Shown here piece by piece: positions 10,908 through 24,800 of a DNA stretch of 64,000 bases. Location: positions 27,263,448-27,327,447 of the forward strand of contig CM025852.1 in assembly GCA_003952965.2 (NCBI GenBank), in the 5' to 3' direction. The notes below the pieces were generated by a model. That model did no database searches. It was not told the origin of the DNA and worked only from the letters and a program-made list of their open reading frames with translations. A program made the translations under genes and the position numbers. This stretch comes from Morella rubra. Its lineage: Eukaryota; Streptophyta; Magnoliopsida; Fagales; Myricaceae. Position 1 is the stretch's first letter; each line of letters begins with the position of its first letter.

Positions 10908-13900
10908 TCAGACAGTGTATGCTTGCTGAATTGTGTCTATGTCGAGGCCCTTCAGTCTCACCACTGATTCTACATGACCTTTCAGTGTATTGAGTTCCCT
11001 CAACCTGTAATAGGCCATAAGAATAAAACAAGTCAGACGAGCAGAATTGACTCAAAAATGTAGAACCACAATCCAAGGATTCTAAAACCAGTGCAGAAGA
11101 CATAAAATTTATGGCCATAACTGACTGACCGAACGGACAAATTTAACAACAACCATTAACATAGAAGGGAAATTAAAGCAAAGAGAAAAAACAAACTAGT
11201 TAAATGCTTTGGTTGATACTCTTAGAAGTCTGTTGGAGTAACTTCGGAGTAATGCCAATCATCCTCCAGCATAGCTATGCGGTAGGATTCTAGGTTTAAC
11301 TTCATGCACATCAGGCTACCCACAGAAGGAAATCAGGGAATAAGATGGGACTTCAAGATGGGACTTCTAATACCCATTACTAATTTCGATTGCAGTATAC
11401 CTAGCAATTTCAGCTCTTCTTTTGGCTTCTTCAGCCATTTGATTGAGCTCTGTGAAATGTGCTCGTTCAGTAAACATCTTGGTGTCCGGTGGCTGCAACC
11501 CATGCAATGTTCTTTGTGCATGCGCCCATTGAAGCTCCCTTTGTTCCTTCCCAAAGTCCTTTTGTGTTGTGAAAGCAACCTACATAGCCATGAAATCAAT
11601 CAAAAACAGCTAACAACAGAAACACCATTGAATAAAGTACTCCAACAAACTGGTGCCATTCATACCCTCTGCTCAATAACAAGATCCCAAGCCCTCCCAC
11701 TTAGAGCATAGCGTATAAAGAACTTTATGAAATCAAGTGGGATATAGAAGATTATGTTATAGAGCCAGATGACGCCAGCCCAACCCCATCCAATCCCTTC
11801 AATTGCAGCAAAGCTCCAACTCGCATAGACAGCAATCAAAGTGGCAATCTGCTTGCAGTAAAAGATCAGAAACAATCTCTCTTCATCTAGGTAATAGCAA
11901 GATCAAAATTAAATGAAGAGGCAGTTCGCTCACCAGCTGAGCAATAATGAAAGCCACTACAAGCAACAACCCAGGACGCTCAAGGAAGGACCAACTTCGA
12001 GACCGTGTCACGAATATGAGGGCCTGACTAATGGTGCTCACTTGCAGATATATAGCTGAAGCAAGCTTTCGGAAGTCATCATGAGCCGTTTTCTCAAGGG
12101 TTGGAACCCCAAATATGCGCTGGAAGTGTAATAGGAAACCAAATAAAATAGCAAGTCATGACGATAACAAGAAAACAAAACGAGTATCCCGAACAAATAC
12201 ATAGGCATACAACAAACAAACAAACAAAAGAAAAAGGAATATTAAACACATTTTCAATAGTGGGGTCACCCAAGTGCTTGTAGCTTACAATGAAAGTAGG
12301 CCATCTTACCGGGAAGAAATCTGTCTTGTATGCAGCCCAGAAAAATATGACTGTCATCATTGCCAAGTAACTACCAAGAACAATGCCAGTTGTAAAAATC
12401 TCAGCTAGCTTCCAACTATCTGGCAAGGGAGATGGTTTCACCCTATCTTTTGAGATTGTCATGATAGTACCTAAAGCATGATCACGCTAGTAAGTATCAA
12501 AACCTCTTGATAATAACTTCAGAGACAATAAATAGATGATTTAAGACTTAGAAATAGGCATGAGTGATCTTGTTCGACAAGAATTGAAGTCTCAGCACAA
12601 AGAACAAGCAAGTTCTATTTCTTGCCAGCTCCATATTTGTTCGCATGAAAGTTTCTTTTGTTGGTACTGTTATGAATAGATGCACACAAATGGTGAGAGA
12701 GAACTCCCCTGCAGGGAGCAAGAAGATATCGAGAAGGAAAAAACCACACACCATCATTGAGGATGGCAATGATAAGCACCATAAAAGGTGGAAAGTCAAA
12801 CTTCCATATCAGCGCAAGCAACATGAAGCCAAGCTGTAACCATATCAAAGAAACAAAATCCATTGTAAGCACAGAGTTGCTCCTAACTAATGTAATATAC
12901 AAATAAAAGAATTGCTGAAGCACATAGAGATGCATCTATGTTATAAAATTAAAGAAATCATACCACAATACGGATCGTAATTGAAACCGCATATATCTGC
13001 CCGACATAAGACAATCTGTGAGTAAATCAATCAAATATGTACTTGAACTAAGAATATGCCCACTTGACCCGCAAATTAATTTCAAACAACTAACTGTAAG
13101 GACAATTATCTATATTAAAATTGGCATTGCAGACAACCATATGTTGGCATTCAATATAAAATTAGAAGTGTAACACATCGAAGTTGAAACCTATGCTTAC
13201 CGTGTAATTTTTCATCCTCTGGAAGATTGCCCGACTAGTCAAAACAGCACTAATGATAACACTAAGACCAGGTTCTGTAAGGACAATGTCAGAAGCACTA
13301 CGAGCTGCATCTGTTGCATCAGCAACAGCTATCCCAATGTCAGCTTTTTTTAGGGCAGGAGCATCATTCACTCCATCACCAGTCATGCCACATATATGTT
13401 TCCTAGCTTGTAAGCGCTTTACGATCTCATACTTGTGCTCTGAAAAAATATACATCCAGCCAAACGATATCAGAAAGGACAACGAAAAACTATGTCTGAC
13501 AACCAAAAATGACAAGTTAATTAAACATACCAGGGAAAACACCAGCAAAGCCATCAGCTTTTTCTATCAGCTCATCAATTGGTAAAGCTGCAATAGACTC
13601 ATCCTTGTCCTGTCCTAGCAAAGCAGATGAAGGATACATGTTAGTACCCATTCCCAACCGCCGTCCGGTTTCCTTTCCTATTGCAAGTTGGTCACCTGAC
13701 AGAAAACACAAAGCTTAGCAACACGTGTGAACTACTAACAGAAAGTATTACAATAACTTGAGCGAAGGATGGATAAGGCCCATAAAACAAATAAAACAAT
13801 AGCAATAGGAATAACGAGAAAGATGAGAAACTAATGGCCTCTTCTACCCATATCAGTCAATTAATAGACAGAATAATGAGAAAGATGGTCAGACATCTAA

Positions 13901-16890
13901 CATTCATTGCTCTCCTCTCTGACCAAAACCAGTGGGCGTGATCAACCCAGTTTTGAACATATAGGTCCAATTAGGATGGGTCCATATTCAGAACTAGATA
14001 AAAGGATGCAATGTGACTCTTATTTCTACAAGGTTTCCCTTGCATACAATAGCAAAGTTATAGCTTCCAATTACAATGTAACAAACCTGTAATCATTTTC
14101 ACATTCACTCCAAGGTTTAAAGCCCTTCTTATTGTCTCCGCACTGTCATGCCTGGGAGGGTCAAAGAGAGGCATTAGACCAATGAACTGCCACGGGCCTC
14201 CAGCACTCTCTTTCCTTCCTTCAGGAACTTCCTGCATAAATTGGATGAGATGCATGAAGAGACCAATAAATTATAACAAAGTAGTGATAACCATCTTATC
14301 AAAGTACCTGAGGACTAGAAAACTGAGAAACAGAAATCGTGTTACCTGATATGCCACAGCAAGAGATCGTAAACCTCGTTCTGCAAACTTATCAATCACG
14401 GCATGAACTCGACGCTCAATGTCTGACTTATTATGGGCGAGGTCCAGAATCTATCAATGATATTGGATGCAGGAAATTAGGACAGAACAGAGACAAAGGA
14501 CTAGCCGCATCTATAACGGTAAGGAGGACAACTTACCTGTAATGGTGCACCTTTGCTGACTCTGTGCCATTTACCATCATGGTCAATGTAAGTCAATGCC
14601 GTTCGCTTATCATTAGGATTAAAAGGGAGGAAGTGTACTTCTTGGATTCCAGCACGTGCCTTTTAGTAGCAAGAAAGGAAAAGTGAAAAACAGAAATCAA
14701 AATAACTAAACTAGTTAAATGTATAGATTTTTTCCGAGAAAAAGAGTCCTCATCTTAATACAATAAACAACTGAAGACGTGTAACTGCATAACTGTCACA
14801 AAAAGAAAAATAACTCTGACATCAATTACTTTACCTCCTTTGGATCAGCCAACATCCCGACTATAGCAAAATCAATTGCATCTTGATTCTCTGTTCTAGA
14901 GGCTCGAGCAGCCATCAGAACAACACTATCTGCGTCAATTCCTTTTGCGAAAACCTGAAGAGTTAAATTTGGGCATGCATTTAAAACAAGAATATGTTAC
15001 ATTCTTTCAGCAGGAAGAGATTCGCCTATTAACAGCATGCTGCAGCATCACATTACTGACCTCAATAAGAGCCTTGTCAACAGTAAGCTTGTTCAATGTC
15101 AAAGTTCCAGTTTTGTCACTGCAGAGCACGTCCATGCCTGCCATCTCTTCTATTGCTGTCATCCTTTTCGTGATTGCTCCCTGCCATCATTATTACCGTA
15201 GTTTGTTATGCCCATAAGCTCCTCACGCGCACTCAAAAGGACAACTAGAGGAACCCAACTAACCTGCTGAGCTAACCTGTGAGAACCAATAGCCATTGTC
15301 ACAGAGAGAACTGTAGGCATGGCAATTGGAATCCCTCCAATAAGAAGCACAAGAAGATTGTCAATCCCAGGACGGTACTTTCGGTCTTGAATGGGATACA
15401 TAACTATAATCTCCACAATCATCCCCACAGCAATTGAACATATACAGAAATTGCCAATCGCAGTCAACACCTACAAAATCACATAAGAGGAATGAATATG
15501 AAAAAAGAATCATGAACTATTAAGCACAGTGACTAAAAGTTAGATGAGCACATCTATCTGCTTGCCTTTTGGAAGTGGCCCACTTGGTTGGTGGTATCAA
15601 CAAGGTGAGCAGCCTTCCCAAAGAATGTATGGACACCGGTGGCGATGACCACTGCTTCAATTTCTCCCTGTTTGCAAGTTGAACCAGAGTAGACACCATC
15701 TCCAGGGCCTTTCGTGACTGGAAGAGACTCACCAGTAAGTGCAGACTGTAAAGCCCAAAGCAGAAGTTCAGAGAAACAGAAATTCAACCAATCTAATATG
15801 AATCCAGGTGTGACAAAACCTGGATACAGTACGCTAAACACTTCAGCAGTAGGAGACCAACCTGGTCAATTTTCAATGGATCTCCTTCAAGAAGTCGAGC
15901 ATCGGCCGGGATAATATCTCCTAGCTTAATACTGACTATGTCACCAGGTACTAGTACAGCTGCGTCATGCTCACCCCATCTTCCATCTCGAAGAACCTGC
16001 ATAACAAATTCATCAGGATTGAAACCAACCCGGGAATTTCAGCATGTTTCACACACCCAAATAGAAACAAAAGGATCGCTGAATCACTTTTTAAATAAAC
16101 GATATAGAAATAAACCCAAACTCGCAAAGTCCAAAAAACAGTACTTTGCAGCGGAACACGTTGTCAACTCTGATACCTTGGCTTTAGGAGCAAGACGAGC
16201 CATGAGTGCAGCCGCGGCATTACCCGCATTGTTTTCCTCAATGAAACTAATTGTTGAGTTGATGAAAAGTAGGACTATAATCCCCACGAAGTCTTGCCAA
16301 TCCGGGGGCTTCCCCTGCAGAAATTTAAGGTGCCCTTCGATAAATTCACAGCCAACCAAGATTCTCAAAGAAATAGCACCAATAACCAGAAAAGCTGACG
16401 ACTCACTCCTCCATTAGCAAGCGCAATGGCCATGATAGCAGCAGCTTCCATCACCCAAGATAGAGGGTTCCACATGAACCCCAAGAACTTCAAGAATTTG
16501 CTCTCCTGAAACACACTCAAAAGACAAGATTTTGAGAAAGGGGGGACGCCGTATCTCCATTAACCTAAGAAAAATAAAAGAAGCCACAGAAATGAAACAG
16601 TACCCTTTTCTCTTCAAGCTTGTTGTGCCCGAAAATAGCCAGCCTCTCCTCAGCAGCCACCGAGGTGAGACCTTCTCTGCTACATCGCAGATTCTCCAAC
16701 ACTTCCTCAATGGGTATGTTTTCCTACACTCACAAAGTCCAAACTATCATCCCAAAAGAACATTTTACACGAACAGAACAACAGCACAAACACAATTAGC
16801 AACCAAAAAAAGTTCAATATCGTCCAGATCTATTACCAAATCCACAGCTTCCTTCAAAACAGCCTCCAAAACTTCAGGCTTGTCCGCCAT
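10908..16890 (-). CDS. AHA4/AHA11-like: Plasma-membrane H+-ATPase (P3A-type), subfamily II
   Basis: This pump exports protons using ATP and energises transport across the plasma membrane. Twenty-one exons join in frame to 956 codons plus stop: 16890-16837, 16723-16604, 16505-16407, 16314-16177, 15996-15862, 15745-15566, 15470-15264, 15180-15061, 14954-14835, 14659-14537, 14450-14346, 14231-14087, 13695-13531, 13439-13201, 12996-12964, 12833-12752, 12470-12310, 12119-11934, 11848-11666, 11579-11401, 11004-10908. Seen: TGES (186-189), the phosphorylated Asp in CSDKTGT (about 333), GDGVND (591-596), the TM6 Asp in LNDGT (about 688) and the C-terminal QQAYTV, whose penultimate Thr is the phosphorylation site that recruits 14-3-3. 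Wording is closest to the AHA4/AHA11 branch. One oddity is that the intron after exon 6 begins GC, not GT. The gene appears intact and functional. Confidence 0.97.
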
Positions 16891-17290
16891 CTCTTCCTCT
16901 CTCTAAAGCAAACAGTCACGCTCTCTAATTCTCTCTCACAATAGAACCATTCACAGATCAGTCCTCATCAAAGAGCAACCATGAAATACACAAAAACGCG
17001 GAATTCGAAGAGAAACCACGCAGTACCCAGTTGAAAAAACTGGTTTTGAACCTAACTTATGCACAGCAACCAAAACGACGACAACCCACCAACAGCAAAT
17101 CTGCAGGGAAAACAGGAAGAGGAACCGCTAAAAGAGCATTGGGGTGGTGGCAAGCTAATAACAGTCGCACCTTTTCTACTGTCCATGGACAGAATGTCAA
17201 AGAGGCCCCTGAGGTAAAACTAATTAATTTGGTAACCTCAAACTCCCAATAAAGAACTTTTTTTTTTTGTTTTTAAGCATCCGAATGAAG
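16891..17290 (-). promoter_or_regulatory. 5' leader and proximal promoter of the H+-ATPase gene
   Basis: Upstream of the ATG at 16890 the minus strand is rich in GA/CT tracts (about 16895-16940), typical of a plant 5' leader. No TATA box could be fixed with confidence. The small plus-strand frame at 17031-17252 lacks known motifs. Confidence 0.4.
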
Positions 17291-18650
17291 CGCTTTTACC
17301 TTCGGCTTTTATAGTGCTATTATCGTGTCCCTTCTAGGCAAAAAGGGTCTTTTTCATGGAGTTGTTGGATAATTTCATGAACATCGACAAAAAAAAAAAA
17401 TGCCCATGAATCATAAAATGAACATGCACGTCAGCCTATCTCTTTTCACCCTTCTTTCGATTTTTTTTTTTATTTTTATCTTAAAGCCTTTTGCTTTTCA
17501 AATTTCAAAATATGCCACGTTGTTTGCTCAAGTAGAAAAGCAATTTAGATTTGGTTTGCCAAACATATTCTACCGAACACGCTTCCTACCCTGCAAGTTA
17601 TATTCTGATTGGCCAGTAGGAAAAAGAGCTCATTATTAATCTAATTTAATTTTGTTGTAAGCTTCTGATTTGTGGGAAAAAATAGGAACAGAATTAGGTA
17701 ACATTGTAGATTTGCCTTTACACATTTATTTTTATAATTTTTCTGTTTACTTTACCGTAATTTTTGGACTTGAACATTTATAATATTTATTTAACCAGAA
17801 ATACAACAATGATGCCCACTCATTTTACAGACTCGAACCCATCTCAGTTGAAAATTGGAAGGAGCAAGTACAATAATTAGGCCAAACTGTGAGTCTGTGA
17901 GGGCATGAGTGCAATTTGACCTTAAACAATTGTTTTATCTTAATTTTGCTTATACCCTTTCTCATTTGAAGCAAGTAAAAGGCACTTTGAATTTGATTCA
18001 TCTTTGGGCACCCAGAAAGTCATGAGAGTCACTGATGATTCTGCTTTTCCCTATTCTCGTCTTCCTTTCAGTCGGCCCTTTTGTCCTACTTTACTTTAAT
18101 ATCCAGATTATTTTAAGCGTTACTCTTTATTATTACTATTTACTAATATTATTATATTTTTTAAGGATTTTATAACTTCAGCAACCTCCATAATCTATCG
18201 AAAAGGTGAGGTGATGGCCCCGGAAATGAACCAAAAAACGAACTATATAAAATATAGATAATATTTAGAAAAATATTATATGGGGCTCTTAGGCATCACA
18301 ATTGTAATATGTGTGAATTAATTATTTTATATAACACCTAATGGGGAGTACGTATTATTACACATGCACCAATCATGATCACCACTCTTTGTTTTTTAGC
18401 AACATCATAAGCACTTACTTGGCAAGTATTATCCATTAATTTTATGTGAAGACATATTCAAAATAATCTAAGGAAGAATATGGTTATACTCAAACGACAA
18501 GTTTCAACCTAATACCACTTCATGATGCCAAAAGATTGACACCACCAGATGAACCAATGATCGCTGGCTGATAATCAATAAATATTTCCATAATTTTCCT
18601 TTATTATTATAAGGGGAAAATTTTTTTCCTTTTTTAGTATTCGTTTAGAG

Positions 18651-18957
18651 AAAATACATTTAGCACCTACCAAATTTGAGGTATTTACATTTTACATTCT
18701 TATATATTATTTTCCTAACATTAGATTCCTCAACTCTTGATTTTCGTTGATGTGAACCCTCCGACCAAATTTGAGTAAGTACTCACTGACGATTTGTACC
18801 TTTCGTCAAATTCTCCCTCCCTCCCTTGTGACAATCAATTGAATAGAAAATACAAATTGACGAATTTTAAGAGCTTGGTATCACGAAAATAACAAAATGA
18901 GAGTATAAAATATCAATACTCTAAATTTGGGGGTGCAAGAGTGTTTTTTACTATCTT
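18651..18957. mobile_element. Foldback (MITE-like) element, about 305 bp
   Basis: The left end (about 18651-18705) and the reverse complement of the right end (about 18905-18957) share an imperfect inverted repeat of about 50 bases. The shared core is GCACC-ACC-AAATTT followed by GTATT and ATTTTA. No coding capacity is seen. Long imperfect terminal repeats without genes suggest a non-autonomous DNA transposon. Exact ends and target duplication were not resolved. Confidence 0.5.
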
Positions 18958-19145
18958 TTTTTCTTTTTCTTGTTTTAGATTATGAAGCAGGCATATTAAA
19001 TTAAAGGCTAAAATTATTCCGTACGTTTTAAAGTTTGACCTTTTTTCAGTTTGGTTCTCAGGGTTCGATTTTTTCTAAAAGCATCATTAAGGTGAAGACC
19101 CATTACCAAATAGATCCTGTCATCAACTCATTGGATGGAAATACA

Positions 19146-19353
19146 CACGTGGCTAACGGCTTACACGTGAGAATTGACAGTTAGATTTTTTTTAAAATCT
19201 CGTCCAATCGCAATGTGACACGTGTCAGTACAATAAATAAATATTATATATATTTATTTATTTATTTATTTTAAAAAATAAATAAATAAATCTAAAATTT
19301 TGAAGCAGGCGTATTAAATTAAAATAGGAATTGTTTCACTGCAGAATCACGTG
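19146..19353. promoter_or_regulatory. Cluster of four CACGTG (G-box) motifs
   Basis: CACGTG cores lie at 19146-19151, 19164-19169, 19219-19224 (inside GACACGTGTC) and 19348-19353. G-boxes bind bHLH and bZIP factors, including ABF/PIF types. The local sequence also looks repeat-derived, so the sites may belong to a transposon rather than a host promoter. The nearest candidate exon begins near 19430. Confidence 0.4.
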
Positions 19354-20354
19354 CGGAGCTCGAGCAGAACAAAGCGAATACTATATATAAAGTGCTCAAA
19401 AAAAAAAAAAGAATACTATACACCTGTTGCCGTTGGCTTTCCGCTTTCGTAGGTGACCAGCCCGTCACCAACTACCGGACGGTCTTCCAATCTCTGGGTC
19501 TCAAAGGTAGGTACATTCTCCTTCTCCCCTTTTATTTATTTTTTTTTTTAAAGTATTAGATTAAGTGCAACTCAGATACACCAAAGATGTGCATGCATTG
19601 ATGGGTCTAAATTACCCCCCTGGCATGGTTATTTTATTAATTAATTAATTGGGAAATTAACCCCATTTATATCTTATATAAACGTTTTGATATGGTGACC
19701 ATTAGTGTGAGGATTTGTTGCCTTTTCTAGCAAAAAAGGAGGCTTTCCTTGAACAGTGTAATTCCCTTTTATGGTATTTTTGATAAATGAACCAAACATA
19801 ATTATTAGTGAGCTCATTTCAACGGAAAATAATAAATAAATAAATAATAATAAAGTAAAGGGTATTATTGTTCAGTCTTTTTCAATCACACTCCCCCCTC
19901 GCTGTATTTGAATTGAAGATTGACTTTAGTTCTGGATGCAGGCACAAAAATCTTCTCAGGGTGGAATTATCAATTGCATTATATTGCAAGTAACGTGTAT
20001 GACAATATATAGAGTTGCGTGGCATGTGATTTTCGGCCTAATTATTATTCCCTTTACATTAAGAAATATATATTGCGCGGACTCGATTTTCACGTGATGT
20101 AACAGGAGAAGGGAGTCGTAGCCATGATCTTTGGATAAGGAGAAGGAGAAGGATCAGTCATCACGAGGGAGGCGGAGATTTTGTTTGATTTTGTCAAAAA
20201 CAAACAACGTAATCTCTTTGATTCGACAGGAAGTAATTTTATTTTCTGTCATTGAGGACCTTGGTTTACCATTTGAAAGGCTCCATCTTGTTTCCCACGT
20301 GGTTCGGTTGAAAATTTCGGCTCTTTGTCGCCGGGAAGCTACAGGATCGTAAAT

Positions 20355-20555
20355 ATTACGGAAGTGTTTGTTTCCGTAATATTTTGAGCATCAAAATTTT
20401 AACAAAATAAATATATTTTAAAATTTTTAATTTTTATACATACACATTTTACTTTTTAATAAATTATAATAAATCTCGATAAAGTAAAAAATTTCTAAAA
20501 TTTTAAGAACATTACCCAAAATTTTAACAAACAAACAGCTCCTATATATGAATAA
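20355..20555. mobile_element. Possible MITE with inverted ends
   Basis: The left end (about 20366-20405, GTGTTTGTTT then TATTTTGAG-TCAAAATTTTAAC) mirrors the right end (about 20505-20540, reverse complement CTGTTTGTTTGTTAAAATTTTGGG). The roughly 200-bp body is AT-rich and non-coding. The target duplication is unclear. Confidence 0.4.
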
Positions 20556-20989
20556 GAATGCTCTTTAAAAAAAGCTCTATTTTCTGTCACCAAAGTGAGA
20601 TCTGTACTCTCTTTTTTTTTTTTTCTCGGTAAAAGTGAGATCTGTACGGTTGAAAAGATAAATTTTTATTTTTGAAAAATCTAACAAATTAGGAGCAAAG
20701 TTTTATTTATTTATTTAAATGATATTTTAACTATTAAGCCGGTTCAAATATTCAGAGTTTATTGTTGTTATTTTAATTTGGTTAATGTATTGTTCAGTTG
20801 AACCAGCAGTTCAAGGGTCCATAATATATATCTTGTTACAAAAAAAAAAAAATGCTTGTTATTAATTGGTGTTTGGAATTAGTGTAAAAGAAAAAAAAAA
20901 GATTAAAGTAATATAGATTATCCCTAATTACACGTCAATTATAGGTGGATGCTGAGTTGTGTTTAGAATAATTAAAGGACCATTTTTTT

Positions 20990-21830
20990 TATTGCTCCTT
21001 TAAGAGCACAAAAAGACATAATTTTATATGTGAATATTCTTCCAACTGACCATTGCCAAAAGCACTCATTGTAAGCAAATTTTGATATTATAATGGAGAA
21101 AAAAAAAATATTTTTTGAAATTATCAATCATTTTCTTTAATTGCTCCCTAAAGAACACCAAAAGACGCATCTTGTGCTAATTTATCTAATAGCAAAATGA
21201 AAAAGAAGTTCTTAATTATCTCCTTTGAAATAAGACATTACCTTAACTTAGAGGATTTATTTTTAGGGTTAGTTTACTTTCGCCAAACCGTGACTCTTTG
21301 TTTCGATTATTATAAAAAAGAAGAAGAAGACATTATTCTAGCCTAATATCAATTCTTTTAGAAACATATTCACCTCTAATCTCTAAATTTGTAATCAAAT
21401 GTCAATTACAGACCCGAACAATAAAAATCGTGACATCTAGTTCATAAATTATCAAAATGAATTAATATTCAATTTTTAATAAAATTTCAAAATTAAAATA
21501 TGTAAAAAAAATAAGTTAAATAATGCAATATATTAATGATTGAATACTATAACAGAGATGCACATCAAATGAGTTTTAAAAGTTCGGTAGTATTACTATA
21601 GATTTTCGTAAATTGGTATTTGGTGAAAATTTGAGGGACTGAAAAATAAAGATTTCTCATTCTTCTAAGAAAATATAAAAGATAGATCCCTTGTGAAAAT
21701 TGGTCAAACTATTTTTTTGTCCTTTTTAACTGATTTCTCAAGAACACAAAAAGACGCTTGCGAAGAAAACATTCTTCCAATGGATCACGACAAGGCATTC
21801 GAAAGCACTCGCATGCAAGCATGTTCATTC
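20990..21830 (+). repeat. Three dispersed degenerate copies of an 85-95 bp motif
   Basis: Copies at about 20995-21085, 21135-21180 (partial) and 21735-21830 share the word AAGA(A/G)CACAAAAAGAC. The first and third continue with ATTCTTCCAA(T/C)xGA(C/T)CA, then AAAGCACTC and GTAAGCA/GCAAGCA. Unit divergence is large, so this is an old local duplication. Confidence 0.5.
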
Positions 21831-24800
21831 AAAATAATAAAAAGAAACTATTCTTCAAGCAAAACCCATTGTTTACCAAAAAAAAAAAAAAGATCTCTTA
21901 GTGGAATCAGTCGGCAAAAGTTCCCTTCTTTCCAATAGCCTATAAGTTTGTGCCAATTATTGTGATTAGATCACATACCATAAAGATAGTCCGGTCCACC
22001 GATGCAAGATATTATCTTGTCTTAATTTATTTATTTTTGTGCGCAGAGATATTATCTGTTATTAAATATTATAAACAAAAAGCTCTATGCCAAAAAAAAA
22101 AAAAAAAAAAAAAAAAAAGATGGGTCTGATTATTGGATATGCATGTGGGATTGGGTGGTGGAGAATTGGGATGAAAGGGACCCAACCTGCCACGCGGCGA
22201 TCCTCCCATTGGTTAGACAAACGTGTGCCAGGTTGGCGACATGCAGCGAACAACTTTTGGACGCGCACAAACATCAGAGAAATTAACATCACATCACATG
22301 CACTTTGTCCCCTTCACCAAAACAACGTACAATCCGTACTTGCCGTAACACCTCACGCCCCCATTATGTTCGTATTATTCAACCGACAAAGAGCGGTGCG
22401 AACGCGTCACATTGCAGCCCTTGACGGAGTCTTCCGCCTTTGGATTCCATCGTTTTGACCGAGGACAGCCGTTTTTTTTTATTCGAAAACGAAAATTACT
22501 TGGGAATAAAATCTTCTATAAGTTTTTGTTTAAATTTTATAATATAATATAGAAAGAAATATATGGATATCATTTAGATCTTATACTGTATTGAAATTTA
22601 ATTTTATATAGACGGTATTAAAAATATGTATGATTAATTTATTATTTTATTTCTTTTCAAATTGTTTGATATAATTTATGTGAATAAATGTAAGGAATTA
22701 CAATTATAGCTTTGTTCTTTTTTTTTAGGAATCTCCGCTGGTAGATAAAACTTAATCATTTATTCGATTCAATTTATCTAAATTTTGTTATTTTTAATTC
22801 AATTTGACAAACACTTAAGGGAGTAAACGAATAGCAGTTCTCTTATAAATTTATTAATATTGACATAGGAAACTGGAAAATAAAAAAAATCATTAATATA
22901 TTGAAAATAAATTACTCAGACAGTTTAGATTCATTAGAAGTTGTAGACAAGTGGAAGTGGGTATGCAGCAGTATTTTTTTTTATATAAAATATTAAAATG
23001 CTAAATGCAAAGTGGATAAGATTGAGATGAGCTTTCACGAGTGGTTTGTACATGGTGTCAGGCAGCAGTCAATTTTTCACACTGCCAACCCATTTCCAAC
23101 CAGTCAAAACAGAGAGAAAAGAGCACCCACAGCAGTCATGGCCCTTATTTCAAACTCTCTTCCAGAGCCAGACATTAATGCTGGCCAACACCACACACAT
23201 GCTCGTGCAGCCTTCCAGCTAGCCTAGAGGCTAGATCCTTACAAAATCAACGTGACCCTTTTTGGATCATTTTGGCTATATTTGGTAAAGTGTCGGAGTT
23301 CTGTTTTCAGTTTCGAATTTCATTTTACTGTTTAACGTGTTGTTTGATGTGTTCTTAACTGACAATAAAGTTATATGATCTGTTAATTACGTTAGTGTCT
23401 GTTAATAATATACACTTGTCTCGCTAGTTAAATTTTTATTGTGGCGCTTATTCTCGTGCGTTAGATTATAATTATTATTATTTTTTTAACCTTCAATTTT
23501 CTTGCGGCGCCTCAATTTGCGCGAGTCAAAGTTATATTTTTTTAATATTTTTTGTTAACGTTTCACTGCTCATAAGTTCTCTAATTCACGGGGAGCCTTT
23601 TTTTTTTTTTTTTTTAACATTCGTTTTTTCATGCTCTTTAAAATGTTATTTTCGCTTGTTAATTTGTTTATCTTGTTGCTCACATGCTCTTCAATCGCAA
23701 GAGTAATTTTTTTTATAACCTTCATTTCATTCGTGTTTAACTAAATTGTTAAATTGTCTTTTTACTGGTCTAGGTTGACATTTTACTTTTGATTTAATCA
23801 AAAATAACAAAAGTAAATCATTAATTCTCTTTCAAAATAGTAGCATTTCGAACAATTTAAAAAAAAGGAGGACCTAACCCTTGCTGTTTGGTTGCAAAAA
23901 ACAAAGCAGAAACAAAACAAAAAACACAAAAAATTCAAATTCTCAGCAAGAAAAATGAAACCTGACCTCCATCAAGGTTTTCCTACTTTATTTCACATCC
24001 TCCACTTTCCAGATTAAAAAAAAAAACATAATAAATCAGACATAGCAGATAAAAGAAGGAAAAAAGGAGAGAGATGCTTACATTTCGCTTACAGCGACTC
24101 TAGAATTCAACTTTGTCTATCTATTTCTCTCCTAAATATCTACCTAGCTAGAGAGACAGAGGAAGAGGAGCTGCAAGAACGCATCGCCCCAACCAGTAAC
24201 AAGAGACTCCATGAAATCACATGGAGAAGAAAGTCTACAATTTCTCCAAATCTACAATGAAGTAAAATTGCTAGGGAATTCTTACAAGTGATTTGGATAA
24301 GGGCTTCTCCTTGGTTAGAGCGTGTTAGCAATACTCGCACAGGAGAAGATGAGACCAAGAGACGAGAAGGATGACAATGAAAAGCCCACTTACAGTTAGT
24401 TTTCTCTCCTCTTCCCTTCATGTGTTACTTTACTTTTTTTAACATCTTATATGCTTTTTTCTTTATATCAGGCAAGTGTAGTTTTGTAGCAACGTCTCAA
24501 TATAGACACTTAAAGAACTTAAAAAAAAAATAACACGACTCACCAAGTCATCCAACCTATACCCAATCATTCAAAGATCTAATCCTAGACTCAACAAACT
24601 TCAAATTGATGACCTTGAAACTATTAGCCAACATCATAGCCTCTGTGATACGCAGCAGTGAGCGCAACTCGCAACCTCAGATAATCTTACACCTACAGAG
24701 AAGAAGACCAGCTAGTTAATGGGTCTGTGGTATTTACTGTTCTAAACAATTAAGCCTATGTTTCGATACACTTTTGTTCTTCTCACAAATTTTATACTTT

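Noticed and set aside
22062-22458. Frames beside the long A tract
   Set aside because: Driven by poly-A/poly-T coding for Lys/Phe; no conserved motif.
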